Shown here: positions 19,158-27,172 of the stretch, in pieces
Layout of the letters: every line of letters begins with the position of its first letter
Numbering within the stretch: position 1 is the stretch's first letter
NCBI RefSeq assembly: GCF_004362865.1
Contig: NZ_SNYI01000002.1
Coordinates: forward strand, 1,082,099 to 1,146,098
Length of the DNA: 64,000 bases
From: Zeaxanthinibacter enoshimensis
GTDB taxonomy: Bacteria > Bacteroidota > Bacteroidia > Flavobacteriales > Flavobacteriaceae
Direction: 5' to 3'
Notes under the pieces: model-generated
Database searches by the model: none
The model's input: the letters and a program-made list of their open reading frames with translations, nothing else
Told to the model about the DNA's origin: nothing
Position numbers and translations under genes: made by a program

Positions 19158-21557
19158 TTAGTTCATACAATCCATCCCTATGGGTGATCCATCGGGAATT
19201 TTCGGGGCATCCGGAACTTTGAACAATTCCGGGTGGCCGTAAAACCGGTCTATCCTCCGAACCATTTCCGCGGCCATAGCGTCATTGGAACTGGCCTGTA
19301 AAGTTTTGCGGAGAACTTTTAGTTCCTGGTGTACCAGCGCATTAACCTGAGGGTGAACTTCCTGGTTGGCTGCCAGCGCCATCAGGTGGAACAATACCCT
19401 GAAATTGATCACCTGCTGCACCTCCTTCAAATACGCGTTCTTCTGAGAATTTTCAAAGGTCGATTCAACCAGGCGGTCTAGCACTTCCTTAAGACCTAAT
19501 TGGCCCGGATTGACTGCCTTCTGGTGTACCAGCCTGGAAGCACGCTCCGGGTGAAGCAGCAGCTCAAGGGTCATATCAGCGGCTGTTTCGGCAGCTGAAA
19601 GAGCATCAAAGGTAACCCCGGTCCGGCCTTCAATTGATTCACGCGTCCTGGGGTAACCTATAGCCCGCGGTGGGAACAAGGGCAGTTTATCCTCGGGAAT
19701 CGCAATTACCCGGGCGTACAGTGTCCTTAAAACACCGTTCAGGGCCTGTTCCTGCTCTCTCCTGGGCATCTGGGCCACTGTCAGCTGTCCGTCCCCTTTT
19801 ACGGCATAGTTATAATCCAGTCCGCCTACTACCTTGCTCGTGGCTTCAGTCTGGTAGCGGTGGTAAAAATACAATGGCGCAAAGACATCTTCGAGCAATG
19901 AGTACGGCTCCCCGGTACGGATATTATCTACTGAAAAATTAGAGATCGCCTTCTGCCTTACTGCCAAAACATTCTCCAGCTCTTCGTAGGTTTTCCCGCC
20001 GTTGTCCCAGAGATGGGCAAGACCATGGGCTCCCCCCATGGGGCGGGCATCCTGGTCAGAGATATAGCGAAGTCCCTGCCGGGAAGCTTCGTCAAGTATG
20101 TTATCCAGGGCAGCTGATTCATCAGTGCCTTCGGGAAAATCAGAATACGAATATGCCACCGTAACTTTATCCCACTCCCCGATCCCGGTATCATAGGCAT
20201 CTTTGAACTGTACCTTCCCGTCCTCTAGATAAATCGTGGGATGGGGATAATCCATCACCGATGCCCTGTCGTTGGTACTTGCGGCAAAATTATGAGCAAA
20301 ACCAAGGGTATGCCCGATCTCATGTGCAGATAACTGTCTTATCCTTGCCAGTGCAAGGTCCAGCATGGCCTGGTCATTATCGTCCCGTTCTGCAAAGGGT
20401 TTATTACTCAATGCCTGGGCGATCAGGTAATCCTGCCGGATCCTGAGACTTCCAAGGCTTACATGCCCTTTGATGATCTCTCCTGTCCTGGGGTCGGTGA
20501 TACTGCTGCCATAACTCCATCCCCGGGTCGATCTGTGTACCCATTGGATCACGTTGTAACGGGCATCCAGCGGATCAGCATCGTCGGGAAGTACTTTTAC
20601 CTGGAAGGCATTCTTATAGCCAATGGCCTCGAAAGCCTGGTTCCACCATTTTCCTCCTTCCAGTAAAGCTGACCGTACAGGTTCAGGGGTACCGTTGTCC
20701 AGGTAGTAAATTATGGGTTCTACAGCCTCGCTGACCGCAGCAGAAGGATCTTTCTTCTGCAGCCTGTGCCGTGTTACAAACCTTTTAAGAATGGGTTGAT
20801 TAACCGGGGTGGCATAATCATAGAAGGAAAATGGATAAGATCCCGAACGCGGATCGTACTCCCTTTTCTCATAATCAGCATCCGGTAATGCGATAAAAGA
20901 ATGGTGCTGGTTCACCGTCACCAGCCGTGCATCCGGGGTCACCGACCGGATATAACCACCCTCCGGGTTTCCTTTAAAAGTGAGGGTCACATCAAATTCA
21001 ACGTTTTCCGGAAAAGCTTTAGTCCTTTCCAGGGAAATAGCACTTTTGCTACTATCCACACTGTAAGAACCCTGCCCATTGCTCTTTAACCGCTGGCCAA
21101 CCCCATGCATATCCTGCATCAGGAAATCGGTGATATCTATCAGGTAGCGGCCTTCTTTCTCCTCTTCTATTTTAAAGCCGTACAGGACAGATTTTGCGAA
21201 GGCTTCGGTTACCGACCTCTTTTCAAGTTCATTATCCGATATAGCCCGGAACTTCATATTCGGCTGCACCAAGAGCAGTTTGTTCCCTGCTTTCCGGAAA
21301 TACACCACCTGTTCGTTACCGAGCTGACCGCGGTCCAGCCCGATATCATTACTGCCTATCCCGCTGCTGAGGGAATACACGTACAGGAATTCTTCTTCTA
21401 AAGCAGAAACTTCCAGGTATATCTTATCTGAAGCAGCGTCGTAGTAATACGTAAAAAGCCCTTCTGATTTATCAAGGTTTTTACTTTTTTCGAATTGCTG
21501 TGAATTTACCCAGCTGATGCTAAATAGCAGGATGGCGGTTATAAAAAAACGAGTCAT
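19158..21557 (-). CDS. Secreted zinc metalloprotease (metzincin, DUF5117/DUF4953 type)
   Basis: A 799-residue exported protein with signal peptide MTRFFITAILLFSISWVNS. The large N-terminal region fits DUF5117. The catalytic motif HEIGHTLGFAH (His412, Glu413, His416, His422) with Gly419 and a Met-turn at Met435 (SVMDYP) marks it as a metzincin, and the C-terminal region fits DUF4953. Such proteins are widespread in Bacteroidota periplasm or outer membrane; their substrates are unknown. Active-site residues are all present, so it is probably a working peptidase. First gene of a probable two-gene unit with ltaE. Confidence 0.88.
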   Translation of the reverse strand: MTRFFITAILLFSISWVNSQQFEKSKNLDKSEGLFTYYYDAASDKIYLEVSALEEEFLYVYSLSSGIGSNDIGLDRGQLGNEQVVYFRKAGNKLLLVQPNMKFRAISDNELEKRSVTEAFAKSVLYGFKIEEEKEGRYLIDITDFLMQDMHGVGQRLKSNGQGSYSVDSSKSAISLERTKAFPENVEFDVTLTFKGNPEGGYIRSVTPDARLVTVNQHHSFIALPDADYEKREYDPRSGSYPFSFYDYATPVNQPILKRFVTRHRLQKKDPSAAVSEAVEPIIYYLDNGTPEPVRSALLEGGKWWNQAFEAIGYKNAFQVKVLPDDADPLDARYNVIQWVHRSTRGWSYGSSITDPRTGEIIKGHVSLGSLRIRQDYLIAQALSNKPFAERDDNDQAMLDLALARIRQLSAHEIGHTLGFAHNFAASTNDRASVMDYPHPTIYLEDGKVQFKDAYDTGIGEWDKVTVAYSYSDFPEGTDESAALDNILDEASRQGLRYISDQDARPMGGAHGLAHLWDNGGKTYEELENVLAVRQKAISNFSVDNIRTGEPYSLLEDVFAPLYFYHRYQTEATSKVVGGLDYNYAVKGDGQLTVAQMPRREQEQALNGVLRTLYARVIAIPEDKLPLFPPRAIGYPRTRESIEGRTGVTFDALSAAETAADMTLELLLHPERASRLVHQKAVNPGQLGLKEVLDRLVESTFENSQKNAYLKEVQQVINFRVLFHLMALAANQEVHPQVNALVHQELKVLRKTLQASSNDAMAAEMVRRIDRFYGHPELFKVPDAPKIPDGSPIGMDCMN

Positions 21558-21749
21558 AAGGTGGTTTTGCGTCTAAAAGTATATAAAATCATCGAAATAT
21601 GGATTTACTAAAACATGCAGGTGCAAGTCGGCAATTTCCAAAAATATACCCTCCTGTTGAGACAATCCCACAATAATCTCTTTTCCATGGGAATACAGTC
21701 TGGTAGTTGCTGAAAATTACCCTATCTTAAGAGAAGAAAAACCAACAGT

Positions 21750-23219
21750 ATGATTACGGCTACCAACCCAATCTTCTCGTGTTACGAACACGACCAGGCC
21801 CATTACGATGAAGTATTTAATGCCAAGGGCGAGATCAAGAAGATGTACGAAACCCTTTTTGAACTCTACTGCGGGCATTCTATCGAGGACTATATACTCC
21901 TGAACAACAAGGCGAAATCATCTTTCTTTAACCAGGGGATCACCTTCCAGGTTTACGGAGAGAAGGAAACCAAAGAAAAAATCTTCCCATTCGATCTTTT
22001 CCCAAGGATCATCGGGGCGGAAGAATGGGATCACATAGAAAAAGGCGCACTGCAGCGCAGTAAGGCGCTTAACCTGTTTCTGTGGGATATTTATCACGAT
22101 AAGAAGATACTTAAACAAGGCATTGTCCCTGTTGACCTTATCGGGTCATCGGCAAATTACCTGCAGGCGATGATCGGGGTGGATCCTCCCGGCGGAGTTT
22201 ACAACCATGTCTCCGGTACGGATATCATCAAGCATTCGGACGGGGAATATTATGTGCTCGAAGACAACATCCGCTGTCCTTCGGGGGTCAGCTACGTGGT
22301 CTGTAACCGGACGGCACTCAAAAGAGCGCTCTTCGGTGTCTTTAACCATTACCGTGCCCATACAGTAACCAATTATGCTGAAAATCTCCTGGAGATCTTG
22401 CAAAGTGTAAAACCCAGAGGGGTGGATATCCCGACCTGCGTGGTCATTACCCCGGGCATGTACAATTCGGCCTACTACGAACATTCTTACCTCGCTAAGG
22501 CCATGGGCGTAGAACTCGTGGAAGGCAGGGACCTGTACGTGGAGAATGATTTCGTATACATGAAGACGATCAATGGCCCTAAAAAAGTTGACGTTATTTA
22601 CAGGAGGGTGGACGACCTGTTCATAGATCCGCTGGAGTTTCGTGCCGATTCCAGCCTGGGGGTTCCGGGACTGTTCTCTGCATACCGGAAAGGCAACGTC
22701 TGCCTGGCCAATGCGCCCGGAACAGGTGTTGCGGATGATAAAGCGGTCTATACTTATATGCCTGAGATCATCAAATATTACCTGGATGAAGAGCCCATAC
22801 TCAATAACGTTCATACCTATCACTGCAGCAGGCCTGAGGAATTAAAGTACGTGCTGGAACATATCTCTGAACTGGTAGTGAAACCTGTGGATGAGTCCGG
22901 AGGCTATGGTATCTCTATCGGGAATAAACTTAGCAAGCAGGAGATAGCCGAGGTACGGGAACAGATCAAAAAAGAACCCAGGAAGTATATTGCACAACCG
23001 ATCATGTCACTATCGGTCCATCCGACCTATATAGATGAGAGCCAGTCTTTTGAACAGAGACATGTAGATCTGAGGACCTTTACCCTGCTCGGGCACAATG
23101 AAGAATTTGTGCTGAAGGGCGGATTAAGTCGCGTAGCCCTGCAAAAAGGCAACCTGGTCGTAAATTCTTCACAAGGAGGTGGCTCTAAAGACACCTGGGT
23201 ATTAAAAGATAAGCAATAA
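21750..23219 (+). CDS. Circularly permuted ATP-grasp type 2 protein
   Basis: A 489-residue protein of the DUF404/DUF407 circularly permuted ATP-grasp family, predicted to catalyse ATP-dependent carboxylate-amine ligation. Characteristic segments include VLEDNIRCPSGVSYVV (about residues 169-184), DVIYRRVDDLFIDPL and VVKPVDESGGYG in the ATP-binding part. It leads a three-gene operon: the alpha-E gene begins four bases after its stop and a transglutaminase-like gene follows. Comparative genomics (Iyer, Aravind and colleagues) associates this trio with synthesis and processing of an unidentified peptide; the product is unknown. Confidence 0.9.
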   Translation: MITATNPIFSCYEHDQAHYDEVFNAKGEIKKMYETLFELYCGHSIEDYILLNNKAKSSFFNQGITFQVYGEKETKEKIFPFDLFPRIIGAEEWDHIEKGALQRSKALNLFLWDIYHDKKILKQGIVPVDLIGSSANYLQAMIGVDPPGGVYNHVSGTDIIKHSDGEYYVLEDNIRCPSGVSYVVCNRTALKRALFGVFNHYRAHTVTNYAENLLEILQSVKPRGVDIPTCVVITPGMYNSAYYEHSYLAKAMGVELVEGRDLYVENDFVYMKTINGPKKVDVIYRRVDDLFIDPLEFRADSSLGVPGLFSAYRKGNVCLANAPGTGVADDKAVYTYMPEIIKYYLDEEPILNNVHTYHCSRPEELKYVLEHISELVVKPVDESGGYGISIGNKLSKQEIAEVREQIKKEPRKYIAQPIMSLSVHPTYIDESQSFEQRHVDLRTFTLLGHNEEFVLKGGLSRVALQKGNLVVNSSQGGGSKDTWVLKDKQ

Positions 23220-23223
23220 ACGT

Positions 23224-24171
23224 ATGCTGGCAAGAGTAGCAAATAACCTGTATTGGATGGGGCGCTATATTGAGAGGTCAGAACATGTGGCCCGGTATAT
23301 GCATGTTAATTATTTTTCTTCCCTGGATGCCCCTAACGAGTTATCACAAGACAGGCAGTTTGTGCTGCGGTCGATGAAATTTATGGTTGGTGACCCGGTA
23401 ACCGACCTGGAAATTCAACTGGACGAAGCGGAAGTTCTTCACGACCTGGGCCTGAACCCGGAAAAAGGATACTCCATCATCAACAATGTAAAATTTTCAC
23501 GTGAGAACGCCAACAGTGCCAGGGACCTGATCTCCACGGAATTGTACGAGGCCATCAATAAGTTCTATCATTTTGTCCTGAATTACGACAAAGAGCTGTA
23601 CGTCAAGCGAGGCTTGTATGATTTCTGCATGAATATTACGGAAATGACCACCATACTCAGGGGAAAGATCCGGGCCACCCTGCTGCACGACGAGGTCTAC
23701 GCCATTATCATGATGGGCATGAACCTGGAGCGCGCTACACAGATCATCAGGATCATCAATGCCAAATACAACGATGCTTTATTGGCCCGGAATGGGTATG
23801 ATCCCGATGTCAGTAAAAGTTTTGAATGGGTTACCCTTTTAAAATGTGCAGAGTCATATGATATGATGCGCCGGTATTACAAGAAAGCACCCAGCAGTCT
23901 AAGTACACTGGAATTCCTCATCCTGAACGGCAATTGCCCGAGATCTGTAATGAACAGCCTGGACCAGGTAAACAAGCACATCCAGGTCCTTGAGAAAAGT
24001 AAAAACCCGGGGAAAGAGTCTGCAGCTTTTTTTATCGAGAAAATAAGAGCAGAACTGAAGTTTAAACATATCGAAGAAATAGAGGGGAATATCCGGGAAT
24101 TTATAGAAACAAAACTGGAAGACCTGGTAATGGTTGCGGACAAACTCGAAAAAGAATTTTTTAACTACTGA
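23224..24171 (+). CDS. Alpha-E domain-containing protein
   Basis: A 315-residue alpha-helical protein of the alpha-E (DUF403) family, recognisable from the opening MLARVANNLYWMGRYIERSEHVAR and the later helices (LYDFCMNITEMTTILRG). It has no known enzymatic activity but almost always accompanies the circularly permuted ATP-grasp, sometimes fused to it. Here it starts four bases after that gene and ends 31 bases before the transglutaminase-like gene, so the three proteins are expected to act together. Confidence 0.92.
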   Translation: MLARVANNLYWMGRYIERSEHVARYMHVNYFSSLDAPNELSQDRQFVLRSMKFMVGDPVTDLEIQLDEAEVLHDLGLNPEKGYSIINNVKFSRENANSARDLISTELYEAINKFYHFVLNYDKELYVKRGLYDFCMNITEMTTILRGKIRATLLHDEVYAIIMMGMNLERATQIIRIINAKYNDALLARNGYDPDVSKSFEWVTLLKCAESYDMMRRYYKKAPSSLSTLEFLILNGNCPRSVMNSLDQVNKHIQVLEKSKNPGKESAAFFIEKIRAELKFKHIEEIEGNIREFIETKLEDLVMVADKLEKEFFNY

Positions 24172-24202
24172 TATTGATCTCCCCGGAGACAATCATACAC
24201 AT

Positions 24203-25051
24203 ATGGCCTTAGATTATACCGTAACCTATTCCGCTGAAAACCACTACGAAAACCTGGTTAAAGATGCAATTTGGCAATTTTTGATAATTCCGGAAGATAA
24301 TGACAATCAAAGAGTTACCGATGTTCAGTTCAATAATTCCTTGGATGCTCCCGTATCCTACTCGGAGAACAGCAAAGGGTTCAGGACAATCAGGGTAACC
24401 CCCGTTAAACCATTTAATGACATCTCTTTCACCGCAAACTTCAGGTTGGTAAAAGACGAGATGAATCCCTTTGATTTTGTTCCACCTGAAGATCCCGGTA
24501 AAGACTACTTAACCCTGGATAGTCTTGAATTCAGGGTGGATCACGACAGCTATCTCCGACCGACCTCCTACACCACAGTTCCCGGATCAGCAGAGCTCAC
24601 TTTTCAATGGGACAATGAGAAGGATATATTTACCAATATACAGGCACTGAACAGCTGGGTATATGAATACTTAAAATTTACTCCCGGTATTACCACCGTG
24701 GAAACCACCCTGCAGGACGTACTCGGGCACAGGAAGGGAGTCTGCCAGGATTTCACCCACCTTTTCCTCGCCTTGGTCCGAAAACATAAGGTCCCCGCCC
24801 GGTATGTCTCCGGTTATTTACACCAGGGAAGCGGATATTTCGGGGATTCCCAGATGCATGCCTGGGCAGAGGTTTATATTCCCAGGGTCGGGTGGATCGG
24901 GTTTGACCCTACCAACAACCTGCTGGTGGGCAGTGATCACATAAAAGTTGCACACGGCAGGGATTACAGCGAATGTTCACCCCTTACCGGGGTCCTGTAC
25001 ACCCTGGGCGAAAACCGAACTTCACATGCTGTGGGAGTAGCCTGCCAATAA
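24203..25051 (+). CDS. Transglutaminase-like cysteine protease/peptidase
   Basis: A 282-residue protein with the beta-sandwich N-terminal domain and transglutaminase-like core of the family that accompanies the ATP-grasp/alpha-E pair. The triad is visible: Cys181 in KGVCQDFTH, His219 in QMHAWAEVY and Asp235 in IGFDPTNN. Start chosen at 24203 (MALDYTV); an ATG at 24134 would overlap the alpha-E gene by 38 bases and add unrelated residues. Most likely a peptidase or amidase acting on the product of the ATP-grasp ligase. No Anbu-type proteasome gene, often part of this cluster, follows. Confidence 0.9.
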   Translation: MALDYTVTYSAENHYENLVKDAIWQFLIIPEDNDNQRVTDVQFNNSLDAPVSYSENSKGFRTIRVTPVKPFNDISFTANFRLVKDEMNPFDFVPPEDPGKDYLTLDSLEFRVDHDSYLRPTSYTTVPGSAELTFQWDNEKDIFTNIQALNSWVYEYLKFTPGITTVETTLQDVLGHRKGVCQDFTHLFLALVRKHKVPARYVSGYLHQGSGYFGDSQMHAWAEVYIPRVGWIGFDPTNNLLVGSDHIKVAHGRDYSECSPLTGVLYTLGENRTSHAVGVACQ

Positions 25052-25089
25052 TAGGGACGTAACTGCTATTTATTCTTAAAAAAGAACGC

Positions 25090-25097
25090 TATTTTTG
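25090..25097 (+). promoter_or_regulatory. Putative -7 element for prfB
   Basis: TATTTTTG fits TAnnTTTG, 20 bases before the prfB ATG at 25117. Confidence 0.5.
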
Positions 25098-25116
25098 AGC
25101 CATAAAATTCTGAATT

Positions 25117-26218
25117 ATGGTTACTACAGATCTTCATAAAGGTCTTATAGAACGCCTTGGCGCGTTAAGGAGGTATCTTTGACATTGATGCCAAGCTTGT
25201 CGAAATAGAGAACGAGGAAGAAAAAACGCTGGAACCGGATTTCTGGGATAATCCCCAGGAAGCCCAGGCCCAGATGAAAAAACTGCAATCGATCAAAAGC
25301 TGGGTCGAAGATTTTGATGAAGCAAAATCCCTGGCTGCCGATCTTGAAGTTCTTTTGGAATTCCAGAGGGAGGGCGATGTTTCTGAAGCAGAAGTTCAGC
25401 AACAGTATGAAAAAGCCCTGGACGCCCTGGAGAAACTCGAATTCCGTAATATGTTATCCGATGAAGGAGATGACCTGACAGCGGTTTTGCAGATCACTGC
25501 AGGTGCTGGTGGGACAGAAAGCTGCGATTGGGCTTCTATGCTGATGCGGATGTACATGATGTGGGCGGAAAAGCATAAATACAAGGTCAAGGAACTGAAC
25601 TACCAGGAAGGAGATGTTGCCGGGATCAAGACCGTAACCCTGCAGATCGAAGGGGATTACGCTTTTGGCTGGCTGAAAGGTGAAAACGGGGTACACCGCC
25701 TGGTGCGGATCTCCCCTTTTGACAGCAATGCCAAAAGACATACCTCCTTTGCTTCGGTATATGTTTACCCGCTTGTAGATGACACCATCGAGATCGATGT
25801 AAACCCCTCAGATATTGAGATCACTACCGCTCGTTCCAGTGGTGCAGGAGGACAGAACGTAAACAAAGTTGAGACCAAGGTACAGTTGTATCATAAACCA
25901 ACGGGAATACAGATTTCGTGTTCCGATTCGCGTTCCCAGCATGACAACCGGGCGACAGCTCTTAAAATGCTGAAATCCCAGCTCTACGAGATCGAGTTGC
26001 GGAAAAAAATGGAAGCCAGGGAGGCGATCGAATCGTCAAAGATGAAGATAGAATGGGGTTCGCAGATCAGGAATTACGTAATGCATCCCTATAAGCTGGT
26101 TAAGGATGTGCGGACCGGAGAAGAGACAGGGAACGTGGATGCGGTAATGGATGGTGCCCTGGATCCTTTCCTGAAAGCCTACCTGATGATGGCCGGGCAG
26201 AAAGAGGAAGAGATCTGA
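25117..26218 (+). CDS. prfB: Peptide chain release factor 2 (programmed +1 frameshift)
   Basis: Release factor recognising UGA/UAA. Translation starts at 25117, reads 21 codons to CTT and meets an in-frame TGA at 25180-25182; a +1 shift continues with GAC at 25181 to the stop at 26218, giving about 366 residues. Release-factor motifs are present: the RF2 tripeptide SPF in [12 protein letters not shown], and GGQ in [15 protein letters not shown]. The split reading frame is therefore normal autoregulation, not a mutation. It stands alone downstream of the ATP-grasp operon, with arsC following 22 bases later. Confidence 0.96.
25168..25183 (+). promoter_or_regulatory. prfB +1 programmed frameshift site
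   Basis: AGG AGG TAT CTT TGA C: an internal Shine-Dalgarno-like AGGAGG three bases upstream of the slippery CTT-T, followed by TGA and C, as in the classical RF2 autoregulatory site. Low RF2 favours the shift and raises RF2 production. Confidence 0.95.
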
Positions 26219-26240
26219 TTGTTGAATTATATTATACCCT

Positions 26241-26582
26241 ATGATACGAATTTATCATAACCCCAGGTGCAGGAAGTCCAGGGAAGGCCTGGCCCTGCTT
26301 GAGAACAGCGGCAATTCTTTTGAGATCGTTCGCTACCTGGACGAACCCCTGGACGAAGAGCAGCTGGCAGACCTGATCAAAGCACTTGGTATCAGTGCCG
26401 ACCAATTGATCCGGAAGAACGAAGCGATCTGGAAAAGTGAGTACAAAGGAAAATCACTGTCTGAGAAAGAGCTTCTTAAAGCTATGGTGACCCATCCCAA
26501 ACTCATTGAACGCCCTATAATATGGAAAGACGGTAAGGCTGTCATTGGCAGGCCTGCTGAGAAAATCCACGAAATACTCTGA
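26241..26582 (+). CDS. arsC: ArsC-family arsenate reductase (glutaredoxin type)
   Basis: A 113-residue thioredoxin-fold protein of the ArsC/Spx group. The N-terminus IRIYHNPRCRKSREGL carries the single catalytic Cys10 in a CxxS context, and the distal VRYLDEPL and ERPIIWKDGKAVIGRP segments match glutaredoxin-dependent arsenate reductases. No ars operon genes are near, so a general YffB-like role is possible. It lies 22 bases after prfB and may be co-transcribed. Confidence 0.85.
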   Translation: MIRIYHNPRCRKSREGLALLENSGNSFEIVRYLDEPLDEEQLADLIKALGISADQLIRKNEAIWKSEYKGKSLSEKELLKAMVTHPKLIERPIIWKDGKAVIGRPAEKIHEIL

Positions 26583-26694
26583 TCACCAACACCTTAAAAA
26601 CAGGTGGTCGGGAGAATATTTTCATTTAACAAACATTTAACCAAAGTCGGTTAAACCTATATTGTTCATCTTAATCTTAGATACATTAAACATC

Positions 26695-27171
26695 ATGAAG
26701 AACTGTAGACTATCACTTCTGACGCTTGTTTTTGCATTACTCAGTATCAGCTGGGCCGAAGCCCAGTACGGCTACGGCAACGGCAGCCGCTATGGCAGGC
26801 AGCGAAGCGGCCTCCCGAGAGGTCCTGAGCCACAGCAGGAAGAAGCGAAACCTCTTACAGCAGAAGAGATCGTAGCGGAGCAAATGCCCCAGATCATGGA
26901 GGTTGTTCCCCTGAACGCTTTTGAAGAGGCCGTAGTGAGTTCTATCCTGACCAAGTATGTTCAGCAGAGTATTGAGCTCCGGATCCTGGGGTTAGAAGCT
27001 GATAAAATGAGGGAAGGCATGGAAAAGATCCGCATCAATCAGAAAGCGGAATTGGAAGCCGGTTTACCGGCGGACAAATTCGCCGCCTTGATGGATCTGC
27101 AGGAAAATGGGTTTAAGAAAGCGAAACAAAAGAATAAGAAAAAAAAGAAGGGCAAAAAGCCTAAAGATTAA
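26695..27171 (+). CDS. Secreted basic-tailed protein of unknown function
   Basis: A 158-residue protein with signal peptide MKNCRLSLLTLVFALLSISWAEAQ, a Gly/Tyr/Arg-rich linker, a central helical region (PLTAEEIVAEQMPQIMEVV to GLPADKFAALMDLQENGF) and a Lys-rich tail. Start at 26695 rather than 26662, which would put extra residues before the signal peptide. The stop codon is one base before the ATG of the receptor gene, so the two are tightly coupled. It may be a periplasmic partner of that receptor; no family recognised. Confidence 0.8.
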   Translation: MKNCRLSLLTLVFALLSISWAEAQYGYGNGSRYGRQRSGLPRGPEPQQEEAKPLTAEEIVAEQMPQIMEVVPLNAFEEAVVSSILTKYVQQSIELRILGLEADKMREGMEKIRINQKAELEAGLPADKFAALMDLQENGFKKAKQKNKKKKKGKKPKD

Positions 27172-27172
27172 G

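Noticed and set aside
22146-22823. 225-codon antisense frame in the ATP-grasp gene
   Set aside because: Shadow of a conserved gene with no supporting features.
25117-25182. Apparent premature stop in prfB
   Set aside because: The TGA is preceded by AGGAGG-TAT-CTT and followed by C, the RF2 autoregulatory frameshift signature. The downstream frame continues with normal RF2 motifs, so this is not a pseudogene.
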